Shown here piece by piece: positions 26,776 through 35,398 of a DNA stretch of 64,000 nucleotides (its first letter is position 1; every line of letters begins with the position of its first letter). A program made the translations under genes and the position numbers. Origin of the DNA: Bryobacterales bacterium KBS 96. GTDB taxonomy: Bacteria; Acidobacteriota; Terriglobia; Bryobacterales; Bryobacteraceae. The stretch spans positions 5,872,462 to 5,936,461 of the forward strand of contig KB906767.1 in the NCBI GenBank assembly GCA_000381625.1. Direction: 5' to 3'. The notes beneath the pieces were generated by a model, which was given only the letters and a program-made list of their open reading frames with translations, had not been told where the DNA came from and searched no databases.

Positions 26776-26957
26776 AGCGGATAGATCGTCTTCGCTACCT
26801 CAAAAGGTCGGGATGCGAGCTTTTGAGAGAGGGGATCGGCACACAGTATACGTAAACCGGATTGCCAGAGAGTTCGGCGATTCCACGGCATCGCGAAATC
26901 AACGAGTTCCTCGCGCGAAAGATTTGTGACGATCTTCAGGTCCCCAGGCCAAAATAA
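26772..26957 (+). pseudogene. hicA: Frameshifted HicA toxin gene
   Basis: The HicA sequence can be followed across three reading stretches: MKRIDRLRYLKRSGCELLREG in the first frame, then RHTVYVNR in a second frame (26837-26860), then SSAIPRHREINEFLARKI back in the first frame, ending LQVPRPK at TAA 26955-26957. One base is missing near 26832-26837 and one is extra near 26861-26871, so the outer frame is restored. The catalytic His region (HTVY) lies inside the shifted segment. As sequenced it makes no toxin: a stop appears at 26853. It overlaps hicB by ATGA. Confidence 0.8.
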
Positions 26958-26964
26958 GCCACCT

Positions 26965-27645
26965 TCATTTCCGGCTTAAGCAGGGGTGCCCTTTCCACGT
27001 GAAGCGTAACGGTAACTCGGTGTGCTTCGTGATGCCGATCCGGGGCGAAATTTCGATCTCAAACTCCGGCTGTGATTTCCATTGGCGGATCTGCAGATCG
27101 CCTCTGTCCAATCGCGCACCGTATTCGTTGCGTGTGATTGCCAGCGCCTGCGTCAGCTTACCCGGTCCATTTGTCAGCATGCACGGTTTGCCATGGCACG
27201 CGCGCCGCTCCCGCATTTCCATCAGGCCCGTCAGCGGTTCCAAGGCTCGTAGCAGGACGCACCCGGGGATTCCGGCAGGTTCCGCGACGACGTTCAGGCA
27301 CTCGTGCATGCCGTAAATGAAGTAGACGTAAGCACGCCCCGGCGGCCCGAAAATAGCCCGGGTTCGATCCGTTAGCCCTCGCGATGCATGCGCCGCCAGG
27401 TCATTCAATCCGAGATAGGCTTCCACTTCCACCACCATGCCGGCGCTCCGATTGTGAAACAATACACAACCGAGGAGGCTTTTCGCCACCTCGATGGTTG
27501 GCCGTTCATAAAACGCCAATGGAATCCGGCGCGTAGCGTGCAGCAGCGCCGCGCGGGACCAGGGATCGGCGTTGCTCGAACCTCTTCCGTCATTCAATTG
27601 ATGGTGGTTGTCGGGAATTTGCAATTTACGGTAGAACAGTAACAC
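26965..27645 (-). CDS. 3-methyladenine DNA glycosylase, AAG/MPG family
   Basis: Base-excision repair enzyme of the alkyladenine glycosylase fold. The conserved domain starts at FYERPTIEVAKSLLGCVL (about residue 44) and includes MVVEVEAYLGLNDLAAHA with the active-site Glu, the GRAYVYFIYGMHECLNVV segment, LLRALEPL, and LTNGPGKLTQAL. It is about 183 residues in the domain, normal for the family; the extra N-terminal 43 residues to TTG/ATG 27645 have no resemblance, so the true start is probably further in. It is divergent from the 2H phosphoesterase gene, 15 bp away if the long start is used. Confidence 0.87.
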   Translation of the reverse strand: MLLFYRKLQIPDNHHQLNDGRGSSNADPWSRAALLHATRRIPLAFYERPTIEVAKSLLGCVLFHNRSAGMVVEVEAYLGLNDLAAHASRGLTDRTRAIFGPPGRAYVYFIYGMHECLNVVAEPAGIPGCVLLRALEPLTGLMEMRERRACHGKPCMLTNGPGKLTQALAITRNEYGARLDRGDLQIRQWKSQPEFEIEISPRIGITKHTELPLRFTWKGHPCLSRK

Positions 27646-27660
27646 GACTGGTGGTCTGGA

Positions 27661-28227
27661 ATGCGGCTATTCACAGCGATTGATCTGTCCGATGACGTTC
27701 TCCTGCGGCTAGACCGGCTGTTGGCGATGCTTCGTCCGGAGGCGCTCATCAAATGGAGTCCGTTGGACAACCTGCACATCACCACGAAATTCATTGGCGA
27801 ATGGCCGTCGGATCGCTTGCACGAGTTGGAAACGGCGCTCGCCGAATTACTACCCCGCGAGCCGTTTTCGGTTGAATTGCGCGACCTTGGCTGGTTTCCG
27901 AATGAACGGTCGCCGCGCGTTCTATGGGCGGGCGTGCATGCCGGTCCGGCGCTCGAACAACTCGCGCGCAATATTGAAGATCGCCTGGCGCCGTTTGGCA
28001 TTGCCAAGGAAGATCGGCCGTTTTCACCCCACTTGACGCTGGCCCGAATCAAAAGCCCGGTTCCGCTGAATCGTCTCCGCCAGAAAGTGGAGGAGATACA
28101 ACCGGCGTCTATCGGTTCATTTGAAGTGAGCCAGTTCTGCTTGTTCCGGAGCGATCCGGGATCGCATTCTTCTATCTATCGCAAGCTACAGGTGTTTCGG
28201 TTTCAGAACGCGCTCGCGGCCTCGTAA
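27661..28227 (+). CDS. thpR: RNA 2',3'-cyclic phosphodiesterase (ThpR, 2H family)
   Basis: A 188-residue 2H phosphoesterase. The two catalytic His-x-Thr motifs are LHIT (His39, Thr41) and PHLT (His124, Thr126), and the sequence opens MRLFTAIDLSDDVL as in bacterial ligT/thpR proteins. The enzymes open 2',3'-cyclic phosphate ends of RNA and can join tRNA halves in reverse. Its neighbour is a DNA glycosylase on the other strand; it is a stand-alone gene otherwise. Confidence 0.9.
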   Translation: MRLFTAIDLSDDVLLRLDRLLAMLRPEALIKWSPLDNLHITTKFIGEWPSDRLHELETALAELLPREPFSVELRDLGWFPNERSPRVLWAGVHAGPALEQLARNIEDRLAPFGIAKEDRPFSPHLTLARIKSPVPLNRLRQKVEEIQPASIGSFEVSQFCLFRSDPGSHSSIYRKLQVFRFQNALAAS

Positions 28228-28254
28228 ATTGGCGAATCGCCTCCGTGCGTGCCC

Positions 28255-29778
28255 TTACGTCACCGGCCCGGGGTTAAACGGCGCAAGCGCATTGTGGAGG
28301 CCCCAGTGATCCGCCCATGTTTTCTTTCGTCCGCTTGCGACGTCCAGCACGAACTCGAAAATTTCACGTCCGGCTTCTTCAAGCGTGCAGTCGCCGGTCG
28401 CGACGCGGCCGGCGTCAATGTCGATCAGGTCCGGCCACTTTTCGGCGAGCGCCGTACGAGACGAAACTTTCACGACGGGAACTAGCGCCAAACCGTATGG
28501 ACTACCTTCGCCCGTTGTGAAAATATGCAGATTCATGGAGGCGAGCTGCTGCGTTCCGCAGATAAAATCGCTTGCGGGAGTGGCGGCAAACACCAGTCCC
28601 TTGGCTGTTACTCGTTCTCCGTGTCCGGCGACCGCCATCAGGGCGGTGCTTCCCGCTTTTGCAATTGAGCCAAGAGCCTTCTCGACGACGTTTGCCAATC
28701 CTCCCCGCTTGTTGCCCGGCGTGGGATTGGCCGATCGATCGGCTTGGCCCTTGGCGAGATAGTCGTCATACCAGCGCATTTCGCGAATCAAATCCAACGC
28801 TACCCGCTCGTTCACTGCGCGAGGCGTCAAAAGATGTACGGCGTCCCGGACCTCGGTCACTTCGGAAAACAGAACCGTGGCGCCCGCGCGCACCAGTAGA
28901 TCCGCGGCATACCCCACGGCGGGATTGCACGTCACTCCAGAAAATGCATCGCTGCCGCCGCATTGAAGCCCGACGACAAGTTCCGAAGCCGGGCACATCC
29001 GCCGCTCCCGGCGGTTCAAAAACTCCAACTGCCTTTCCGCTGCCCGCATGAGCGCCGCCACGGTTTCGGCAAAGCCACGTTGATCCTGAAGGCGAATGAG
29101 GTTTGAATCCTCGAGTACCGGCAGGGCGTTCGCAAATAGTCGTTGCGGCTGCAATTTTTCGCAGCCGAGGCTGACTACCAGGGGCTGCCCGGCCACGTTC
29201 GGGTGAAGGCTGATGTGCTTCAACGTTCGAATGGGGATGGCCGCGCCGGGCGCCTCGATGGCGATGCCGCATCCGTATGTGTGCGTGATCGCCACGATAT
29301 CGTCTACATTCGGATAGCGCGGCAGCACTTCGGTTTTCAGCCTTCTGACGGCGTAATCCACCGTTGGCGCGACGCACTGCACGGTCGTTGTGATCCCCAG
29401 GATGTTTTTTGTCCCTACACTGCCGTCCGCGTTGCGAAACCCCTGGAACGTGCGGCCTTCGAGCGGAGGAAGCGGCGCCGGAACGTTTGTCGCCAGCGCA
29501 AGCTGCTCCAGCGCGGGAGCAGCCGGCAAGTCCAGCATCTCCTCGCGAACCCAACTGCCCGCCGGAATGGCACGGTTGGCGCGACCGATGATCTGCCCGT
29601 AGCGAAGCACCGGACTACCGCGCTCAATCGTGCTAATCGCTATTTTGTGCGACTGCGGAATGTGTTCTCGGGCCGTGAGTCCGCCGCTGAATTCGGCGCC
29701 GGATCGCGCACCCTCCGGGTCCACCACAATCGCGACGTTGTCGCGCTCATGAACACGAATACAGCGAGAGGGGGCCAA
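28255..29778 (-). CDS. Altronate/galactarate dehydratase family protein (UxaA/GarD)
   Basis: A 507-residue sugar-acid dehydratase with both the N-terminal SAF-like domain (about residues 1-90, [13 protein letters not shown]) and the large C-terminal domain ([65 protein letters not shown]). The conserved cysteines of these iron-dependent dehydratases are present. It would remove water from an aldonate or aldarate such as altronate, galactarate or a fuconate-type acid. The start is TTG 29778. It is divergent from a gluconate-type permease and faces a sugar dehydrogenase cluster, so it is part of a sugar-acid pathway. Confidence 0.88.
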   Translation of the reverse strand: MAPSRCIRVHERDNVAIVVDPEGARSGAEFSGGLTAREHIPQSHKIAISTIERGSPVLRYGQIIGRANRAIPAGSWVREEMLDLPAAPALEQLALATNVPAPLPPLEGRTFQGFRNADGSVGTKNILGITTTVQCVAPTVDYAVRRLKTEVLPRYPNVDDIVAITHTYGCGIAIEAPGAAIPIRTLKHISLHPNVAGQPLVVSLGCEKLQPQRLFANALPVLEDSNLIRLQDQRGFAETVAALMRAAERQLEFLNRRERRMCPASELVVGLQCGGSDAFSGVTCNPAVGYAADLLVRAGATVLFSEVTEVRDAVHLLTPRAVNERVALDLIREMRWYDDYLAKGQADRSANPTPGNKRGGLANVVEKALGSIAKAGSTALMAVAGHGERVTAKGLVFAATPASDFICGTQQLASMNLHIFTTGEGSPYGLALVPVVKVSSRTALAEKWPDLIDIDAGRVATGDCTLEEAGREIFEFVLDVASGRKKTWADHWGLHNALAPFNPGPVT

Positions 29779-29823
29779 ACCGGATTGTAACCCTCGATTT
29801 ATCTGGCTTTGTGATCGGCAGTA

Positions 29824-29839
29824 TATACTCGACCGTTTG
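29824..29839 (+). promoter_or_regulatory. -10 element placing a leaderless start of the GntP gene
   Basis: TATACT at 29824-29829 ends 7 bp before the TTG start codon at 29837-29839. A transcript would begin at or next to the start codon, and there is no ribosome site, so leaderless expression is plausible. The -35 is not obvious. Confidence 0.35.
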
Positions 29840-31174
29840 GCTCCCGGACCCTATCTCCTGCTGATCACGGTTGCCGCGATTGGATTTCTGCTTGCTCTTA
29901 TCCTGATCGCGCGCATGCACGCCTTCCTCGCCCTGTTCATCACCAGCATGGCGTTAGGACTCGCGGCGGGCATGCCGGCTGTGAAAGTGCTCAAGTCGAT
30001 GCAGACTGGCTTCGGAGACGCACTTGGCTTCATCGCCGTCGTCATCGGCTTGGGAGCGATGATCGGCCGCTTTCTCGAAGATTCCGGTGGCGGACGCGCT
30101 CTCGCCGATTGGCTGCTGCTCAAAAGCGGCCGCGATTATGCGCAGTGGGCAGTCCTGGTGGCTGCGTTTCTTGTCGGGCTGCCCGTGTTCTTTGAAGTTG
30201 GCTTCGTCATTCTCGTGCCGCTGGCCTGGAGCGTTGCGCGCGAATCCAAGCGCTCCGTACTGCTCTATGCCCTTCCGCTCGCCGCTGCCATGACCATTCT
30301 GCACGCGCTTGTGCCGCCGCATCCGGCTCCGTCTGTCGCGGCGCAGTTGTTGGGCGCGGACGTAGGGCGCATCATTATCTACGGCATTATTCTCTCGGTC
30401 CCCTTGATGATCCTTGGCGGAATCATCTACGGCAAGTGGATTAGCAAACTGCTGCCGGCGCCTGTTGCCCCTACCGGGGATGCAAACGGAGTCAGTGAGA
30501 TTTCGGACCGCTGCCAGCCTTCCGTAGCCATTGTCGTCATTGTGCTGGTCCTTCCCGTCATCCTAATCTTTATAGCGACACTCGCCGACTATTTCCATGC
30601 GCCCGGCAAGGAAGTCTACGATTTCATTGGTCATCCGTTCACGGCGCTGCTGCTGTCTGTTCTGACCGCCATGCTCTTTCTAGGCCTGCGGCGCGGGCAA
30701 AGCCCGGAGCAGATTACAAAGGCCGCGACAAAATCTCTCGCGCCCATAGCGACGTTGTTGCTGATCATCGGCGGAGGCGGCGCGCTGAAGCAGATAATTG
30801 TCGATTCTGGCGTCGGAGCCTATGCCGGAAAGGAGCTGGCTTCGAGTTCCATTTCGCCGCTGCTGGTTTGCTTTGTCACTGCCGCCGGGTTGCGGGCCGC
30901 GCAAGGCTCTGCGACGGTGGCTATTGTGACTGCCGCCGGCATCCTAGCGCCGCTGATGAAGCAGTTTGCGCACGTCTCGCCCGAGTTGCTCGTCCTGGCC
31001 GTATCCTGCGGCGGCACGAGCATCTCGCACGTGAACGATGCCGGCTTCTGGCTGGTGAAGGAATACCTGGGACTTAGCGTTGCCGACACTCTAAAAAGCT
31101 GGTCGGTCATGAAGCTGATCATGGGAGTTGCGGGGATCGTCCTCGTGATGCTGGCGCAAGCGGTTTTCTTCTAA
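29837..31174 (+). CDS. Gluconate:H+ symporter family permease (GntP)
   Basis: A 445-residue polytopic membrane protein with about 12 hydrophobic segments. GntP family marks are GIAVVIGLG-like [17 protein letters not shown] near residue 75, [35 protein letters not shown] and [18 protein letters not shown]. Relatives import gluconate, galactonate, fructuronate or other sugar acids. It stands head-to-head with the UxaA/GarD-type dehydratase gene, so its substrate is probably the acid that enzyme acts on. The start is TTG 29837 by position and conservation. Confidence 0.9.
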   Translation: MAPGPYLLLITVAAIGFLLALILIARMHAFLALFITSMALGLAAGMPAVKVLKSMQTGFGDALGFIAVVIGLGAMIGRFLEDSGGGRALADWLLLKSGRDYAQWAVLVAAFLVGLPVFFEVGFVILVPLAWSVARESKRSVLLYALPLAAAMTILHALVPPHPAPSVAAQLLGADVGRIIIYGIILSVPLMILGGIIYGKWISKLLPAPVAPTGDANGVSEISDRCQPSVAIVVIVLVLPVILIFIATLADYFHAPGKEVYDFIGHPFTALLLSVLTAMLFLGLRRGQSPEQITKAATKSLAPIATLLLIIGGGGALKQIIVDSGVGAYAGKELASSSISPLLVCFVTAAGLRAAQGSATVAIVTAAGILAPLMKQFAHVSPELLVLAVSCGGTSISHVNDAGFWLVKEYLGLSVADTLKSWSVMKLIMGVAGIVLVMLAQAVFF

Positions 31175-31298
31175 ACCGTTTGAGTCAAAACCGGCCGATT
31201 CCGTGGCCCCGGGGCCATGCGTACTCCCTCGCCTCCGCGGCTCAGCCCTCGCGTACCGTTCTCCCGCATTGCCGCGTTTCTGCAATAACTGACGGTTA

Positions 31299-32270
31299 AT
31301 GGCGATACGCGGGTTGTTTGCTGAGCGGCCGGTTCAAATATCGAAACTTCCTGCATTTCGCGCAGAATATTTCCCGTACTCAGGCCCCTATCCATGGCTC
31401 GACGGAGATGATGCATTCGAACGTATCGATGACGTGCTCCAATCCGGCGAAATCAGCCTACAGGAAGCCGAGAAGTGCCGCTACTGGTCGCAACACGGCT
31501 ATATCATTCTCGAAAAGCTGATCGACGGTCCGATTCTCGACGCGGTATGGCAAGGCTACGAGCGCGCTATTCAGGCCGGCAGAATCAAACTGGCTCCTGA
31601 GGCCGCTGCGGAGCACGATCCATATCCTGGACGCTACCTTAACCCGCATAAGAAAGTAGGAGCGTTCTGCCGGATTCTGAAGCATCCGGGACTTCTGCGC
31701 TGGTTGAGCGTGCTAACGGGCCGCGATCCCAGGCCGCTGCAAACAATTGCGTCGCATAAAGGCTCGCAACAAGGAATTCATTCAGACTCCATTCACATGA
31801 CGACGTATCCCCTTGGATATCTCACCGCCGCATGGATCGCCTGCGAGGACATACATCCCGACTGCGGCCCGCTTGTTTATTACCCAGGTAGCCACAAATT
31901 GCCGTACGTGTTCAGTAAGGATGCAGGCATATCTGAAACCGATTTCAAGATTAACGGCTATAAGCCCTATCACGCAAAATACGAGCCGCTAATCCAGGAG
32001 TCAGTGAGCCGGATCGCGCCGCAATACTTTCATGCCAGGAAGGGCGACGTGTTGATACGGCATGCCAATCTAATCCACGGCGGCTCTCCGCCTAAGAATT
32101 TGGGTCTCTCCCGTTACTCGATTGTCTGCCACTATTTCGTGAAGGGATCGTTCGTCTATCGCGACCTTGCGTCGGCTCGCTCGAAAAGCCAGTACATGGG
32201 CACGTGCCTCCTGCGCGACGAGACCGGAAACCTCAAAGGATTGCGTGGGCTGTCGCGCTTCAACAAATAG
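31299..32270 (+). CDS. Phytanoyl-CoA dioxygenase family protein
   Basis: A 323-residue Fe(II)/2-oxoglutarate oxygenase. The iron triad is seen as His161 and Asp163 (HSDSIH) and His260 in HANLIHGG, with Arg272 (SRYSIVCHYF) as 2-oxoglutarate partner. The spacing PHSD...GPLVYYPGSHK...H...R is that of the PhyH family. The natural substrate is unknown; relatives hydroxylate phytanoyl-CoA, ectoine precursors or small metabolites. It lies between the permease and a Zn alcohol dehydrogenase, all on one strand, and so may be part of the sugar cluster or merely next to it. Confidence 0.83.
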   Translation: MAIRGLFAERPVQISKLPAFRAEYFPYSGPYPWLDGDDAFERIDDVLQSGEISLQEAEKCRYWSQHGYIILEKLIDGPILDAVWQGYERAIQAGRIKLAPEAAAEHDPYPGRYLNPHKKVGAFCRILKHPGLLRWLSVLTGRDPRPLQTIASHKGSQQGIHSDSIHMTTYPLGYLTAAWIACEDIHPDCGPLVYYPGSHKLPYVFSKDAGISETDFKINGYKPYHAKYEPLIQESVSRIAPQYFHARKGDVLIRHANLIHGGSPPKNLGLSRYSIVCHYFVKGSFVYRDLASARSKSQYMGTCLLRDETGNLKGLRGLSRFNK

Positions 32271-32325
32271 GCTGGTGCGATAACACCGAGTTTTCCCGCC
32301 TACTGGATTCGGTAAACTCGCAGCC

Positions 32326-33342
32326 ATGAAGGCATTTATCATAAAGGCGCCCGGACAAAGCGCGATCGGCGATATTGCGCAGGCTATGCCCGGCGACGGA
32401 GAAGTCCTGCTGCAGACGCGGATGGTCGGCTTCTGTGGAACCGACTTGAGCACGTTTCGGGGCAAGAATCCGCTGGTTTCATATCCGCGCATTCCCGGCC
32501 ACGAGATTGCGGCGACTATTGTCGACGTTGGCAAGGGCGCCCCCGCGCATCTACGCGCCGGTCTGAATGTTACAGTTTCTCCATACAACAGTTGTGGTGC
32601 GTGCGCGGCATGCCGCCGCGGAAGAACGAATGCCTGTCTTCGCAATGAAACGCTCGGTGTGCAGCGCGACGGCGCCATGAAGGAATTTTTTACGGTTCCC
32701 TGGCAGAAAGCGCACGTGGCGGAAGGCCTCTCTTTGCGGGAACTGAGTCTTGTCGAGCCGCTTGCGGTCGGATTTCACTCCGTCTCGCGCGGGCGCGTGC
32801 AGAGTAGCGACAAGGTGGCCGTCATCGGTTGCGGCACGGTCGGACTGGGGGCTATCGCAGCCGCGGCCCGCGCGGGCGCGAGCGTTATCGCCATCGACTT
32901 GGACGACCGGAAACTCGAGCTTGCAAAACAGGCCGGCGCTCATTATCCCGTCCATTCCGGCAACGAGCCTCTTCATGAACGGTTACTGGATCTCACAAAC
33001 GGGCACGGCCCCGACGTTGTGATTGAGGCCGTCGGTACGCCAGGCACATTCCGGACGGCCGTGGAGGAAGTGGCTGCCACGGGTCGCGTCGTCTATATCG
33101 GCTGGGCGAAGGAGCCGGTAACTTATGAGACAAAGCTCTTTATTTTAAAAGAGCTCGATATCCTGGGTTCCCGAAACTCGCTGACCGAGTTCCCGGATGT
33201 GATCGACATGCTGCAGCGCAGGCAGTTCCCGGTTGAATCCACCATCTCGCGAACGGTGCGGCTGGAGGAAGCCGGAGACGCGCTGCGAGCCTGGAGTGAA
33301 GCGCCCCAGGCGTATAGCAAGATTCTCGTCGAGATGGCATGA
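32326..33342 (+). CDS. Zinc-binding alcohol dehydrogenase (MDR family)
   Basis: A 338-residue medium-chain dehydrogenase. The catalytic zinc ligands are Cys37 (GFCGTD), His59 and Glu60 (PGHE). The structural zinc is bound by Cys90, Cys93, Cys96 and Cys104. The NAD(P)-binding motif is GCGTVGLGAIAAA followed by the acidic end of strand 2, IDLDD, suggesting NAD. This is the polyol/sugar dehydrogenase type (sorbitol-, L-threonine- or L-idonate-like). It overlaps the following aldo-keto reductase by ATGA, so the two act in one pathway, most likely two steps of sugar or sugar-acid oxidation. Confidence 0.9.
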   Translation: MKAFIIKAPGQSAIGDIAQAMPGDGEVLLQTRMVGFCGTDLSTFRGKNPLVSYPRIPGHEIAATIVDVGKGAPAHLRAGLNVTVSPYNSCGACAACRRGRTNACLRNETLGVQRDGAMKEFFTVPWQKAHVAEGLSLRELSLVEPLAVGFHSVSRGRVQSSDKVAVIGCGTVGLGAIAAAARAGASVIAIDLDDRKLELAKQAGAHYPVHSGNEPLHERLLDLTNGHGPDVVIEAVGTPGTFRTAVEEVAATGRVVYIGWAKEPVTYETKLFILKELDILGSRNSLTEFPDVIDMLQRRQFPVESTISRTVRLEEAGDALRAWSEAPQAYSKILVEMA

Positions 33343-34280
33343 CGGGAATGGAATACAGGGCGCTCGACGGTACGGATCTCAAAGTCTCGGTTATCGGTTT
33401 CGGCGCTTCGCCGCTCGGGAATGAATTCGGCGCCATTGATGCTGACGAAGGTGAACGCGCCGTGCGCCACGCCATCGACAGCGGCATCAATCTTTTTGAT
33501 GTTTCCCCGTACTACGGCCGTACGCTTGCCGAGCAGCGGCTGGGCAAAGCATTAGCGGGCCGCCGAGGAGACGTGGTTTTGGCTACAAAATGTGGGCGCG
33601 ACGACGTGAATGGCTTCGATTTTTCGGCGCGGCATGTGGCGGCAAGCGTGGAAGAGTCGCTCAGGAGGTTGCGGACGGACTACGTCGATATCCTTCATGC
33701 GCACGACATCGAATTTGGCGATCGCGAGCAGATCGTCCACGAAACGATTCCGGCATTGAAAACGCTGAAAGAGCAGGGCAAAGTGCGTTTTATCGGCGTC
33801 ACCGGATTTCCGCTAAACGTACTAGCGGATGTAGCGGTCCGGGGCCACACGGATGTCGTCATGTCGTATTGCCGCTACAACCTGCTCGTTCGCGACCTCG
33901 ATACGGAGCTGACGCCTGTCCTCCGGGAACACGGAATCGGGCTGCTGAACGCTTCTCCGCTTCACATGGGCATTCTCACCGAATGCGACCCGCCCTCGTG
34001 GCATCCCGCGGCCGACGAGGTGAAGCAGGCGGGCAAGGCGGTGGCAGCCATTTGCCGCGGATACGGGATCGACGTTTCGACGGTTGCGCTGCGCTTTTGT
34101 CTGGACTATCCGCATGCCGCATCCACCCTGGTTGGAATGCCCCGGTGCAGCCAGGTAGACGCAAACCTGGAGGCTTTGATCGCGACCATCGATCCGGCGC
34201 TTCGGGCGGAGATCGATAGGACGGTGGCGCCCGTTCTGAATCGAGTCTGGAAATCCGGGCGCCCGGAGAATCATGAGTAG
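33339..34280 (+). CDS. Aldo/keto reductase, L-galactose/L-fucose dehydrogenase type
   Basis: A 313-residue TIM-barrel oxidoreductase. The tetrad is seen as Asp54 and Tyr59 (FDVSPYYGRT), Lys84 (ATKCGR) and His120/122 (DILHAHDIEFG). The run of motifs GFGASPLG, SPYYG, LHAHDIEFG, GVTGFPL, SPLHMGILTE and WHPA matches plant L-galactose dehydrogenase closely, as I remember it, and bacterial L-fucose dehydrogenases share these. It would oxidise L-galactose or L-fucose at C1 to the lactone with NAD(P). The 4-bp overlap with the Zn dehydrogenase gene shows one operon. Confidence 0.85.
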   Translation: MTGMEYRALDGTDLKVSVIGFGASPLGNEFGAIDADEGERAVRHAIDSGINLFDVSPYYGRTLAEQRLGKALAGRRGDVVLATKCGRDDVNGFDFSARHVAASVEESLRRLRTDYVDILHAHDIEFGDREQIVHETIPALKTLKEQGKVRFIGVTGFPLNVLADVAVRGHTDVVMSYCRYNLLVRDLDTELTPVLREHGIGLLNASPLHMGILTECDPPSWHPAADEVKQAGKAVAAICRGYGIDVSTVALRFCLDYPHAASTLVGMPRCSQVDANLEALIATIDPALRAEIDRTVAPVLNRVWKSGRPENHE

Positions 34281-34354
34281 CGTCCCTACTTTTCCGCTAG
34301 TAGCCTTAGGATGCCAACTGACTTCGTCGGGCCGTCGCCGAGCATTTCTCGCGG

Positions 34355-35056
34355 TTAGTGCCTAGTTTCTACATTCGTTGTGTATGCAATAAGATTGGCA
34401 GGAAGACCCATTAACTGTACAATCTCGACATGGGCGCAAGCTTGTTTTGGTAGGATGCGCCTTAACTGTCCAGCCGTTAAGATGTTTAAATTGGATTCGT
34501 TCGCCCAGTATTTGTATTTTGTGTTTTGAATGAGCCCTCGAAAGACTTTTGGAGGCAAAAAATGTAGAAGCGGCAGTCCCGTGTGGTGCTCGAATGGGAA
34601 CCAGCGGTTAGGTGTAGTGACGAAAAACCCCCTGCCTACCCTACAGATCTCTTCAAGAAATGTGGCTTGCCATTCCCGATTTCCCGTGTGCTCTAACACC
34701 GCGTTACTGAAAACTACGTCAAATTGATTATCGGCGAACGGAAGGGGCTGTCCCTGCTGAACCTGTTTGTATTTCAAACCCGGATAACGTGCCGCCAGAT
34801 GGGATCCGTTTTCAGTTCCGACGCATGTAATCTGGGCCGAAAAGGGATATAGTTGCTCAAAATAATTTGATTCCGCATGCGTGGTGTCGCTTGTGACTCC
34901 AACGTCAAGCACGGTTGTTTCCGCTGTTGGCTGAAACAGCTCCATGAATCTTGCAAACATTTTTCTGCGGGCACGCAAAGCCAGTCGTGAAGCTAGCGGC
35001 AGACAGCCGGAGTGTTGATAGTAAACTGACGTTGCGTTTGTCTTGATACGGGACAC
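34355..35056 (-). CDS. Class I SAM-dependent methyltransferase
   Basis: A 233-residue methyltransferase of the type-11 fold. Motif I is TVLDVGVTSD (about residues 48-57) with an unusual Thr-Ser in place of the glycine-rich loop; motif II acidic residue is in TCVGTE; motif III is PFADNQFDVVFSNAVLEH. The substrate is unknown; surface-sugar or lipid methylation is possible. It is clearly more AT-rich than its neighbours, as is the 340-bp gap upstream, so it may have been acquired. The start is ATG 35056. Confidence 0.8.
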   Translation of the reverse strand: MSRIKTNATSVYYQHSGCLPLASRLALRARRKMFARFMELFQPTAETTVLDVGVTSDTTHAESNYFEQLYPFSAQITCVGTENGSHLAARYPGLKYKQVQQGQPLPFADNQFDVVFSNAVLEHTGNREWQATFLEEICRVGRGFFVTTPNRWFPFEHHTGLPLLHFLPPKVFRGLIQNTKYKYWANESNLNILTAGQLRRILPKQACAHVEIVQLMGLPANLIAYTTNVETRH

Positions 35057-35398
35057 TTTATTAATAATATTCTCGATTGTTCAGCTTAGAGTAGTCGCCT
35101 AGCCAACTCCACCGGACATACGCGACGGCTAGATTTCGCTAGCTGTGCTTTCCAGCAGTTTAACACGGGCTCTATCGGCGCCTGCGTGATAGCCATGGAC
35201 ATCGCTACTCGGAGCGCCGGCTCCCTCGCGGCTATTACGGCTATTAATGACTTATTTAATAAGAGCTTCCACTCAACGACCATAAACTCGACGCCAACCG
35301 CTGCCGTTTGAAATGTTTGTTACGTTCCGAAGGCGGGATCAACGGATCAAATTTTAAACCGACTCGACCTGCGGGTTCCTCCATAGTCTAATGAAGGA
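35057..35398. other. 342-bp AT-richer gap with no confident gene
   Basis: Between the methyltransferase (minus) and a polytopic membrane protein (plus). A 65-codon frame at 35086-35283 (minus) has no recognisable motif and could be chance or a remnant. No mobile-element ends or target duplications were found. Confidence 0.35.

Noticed and set aside
28766-29554. Minus-strand 262-codon frame inside the UxaA/GarD gene
   Set aside because: Same strand but another phase; the in-phase gene has full family motifs.
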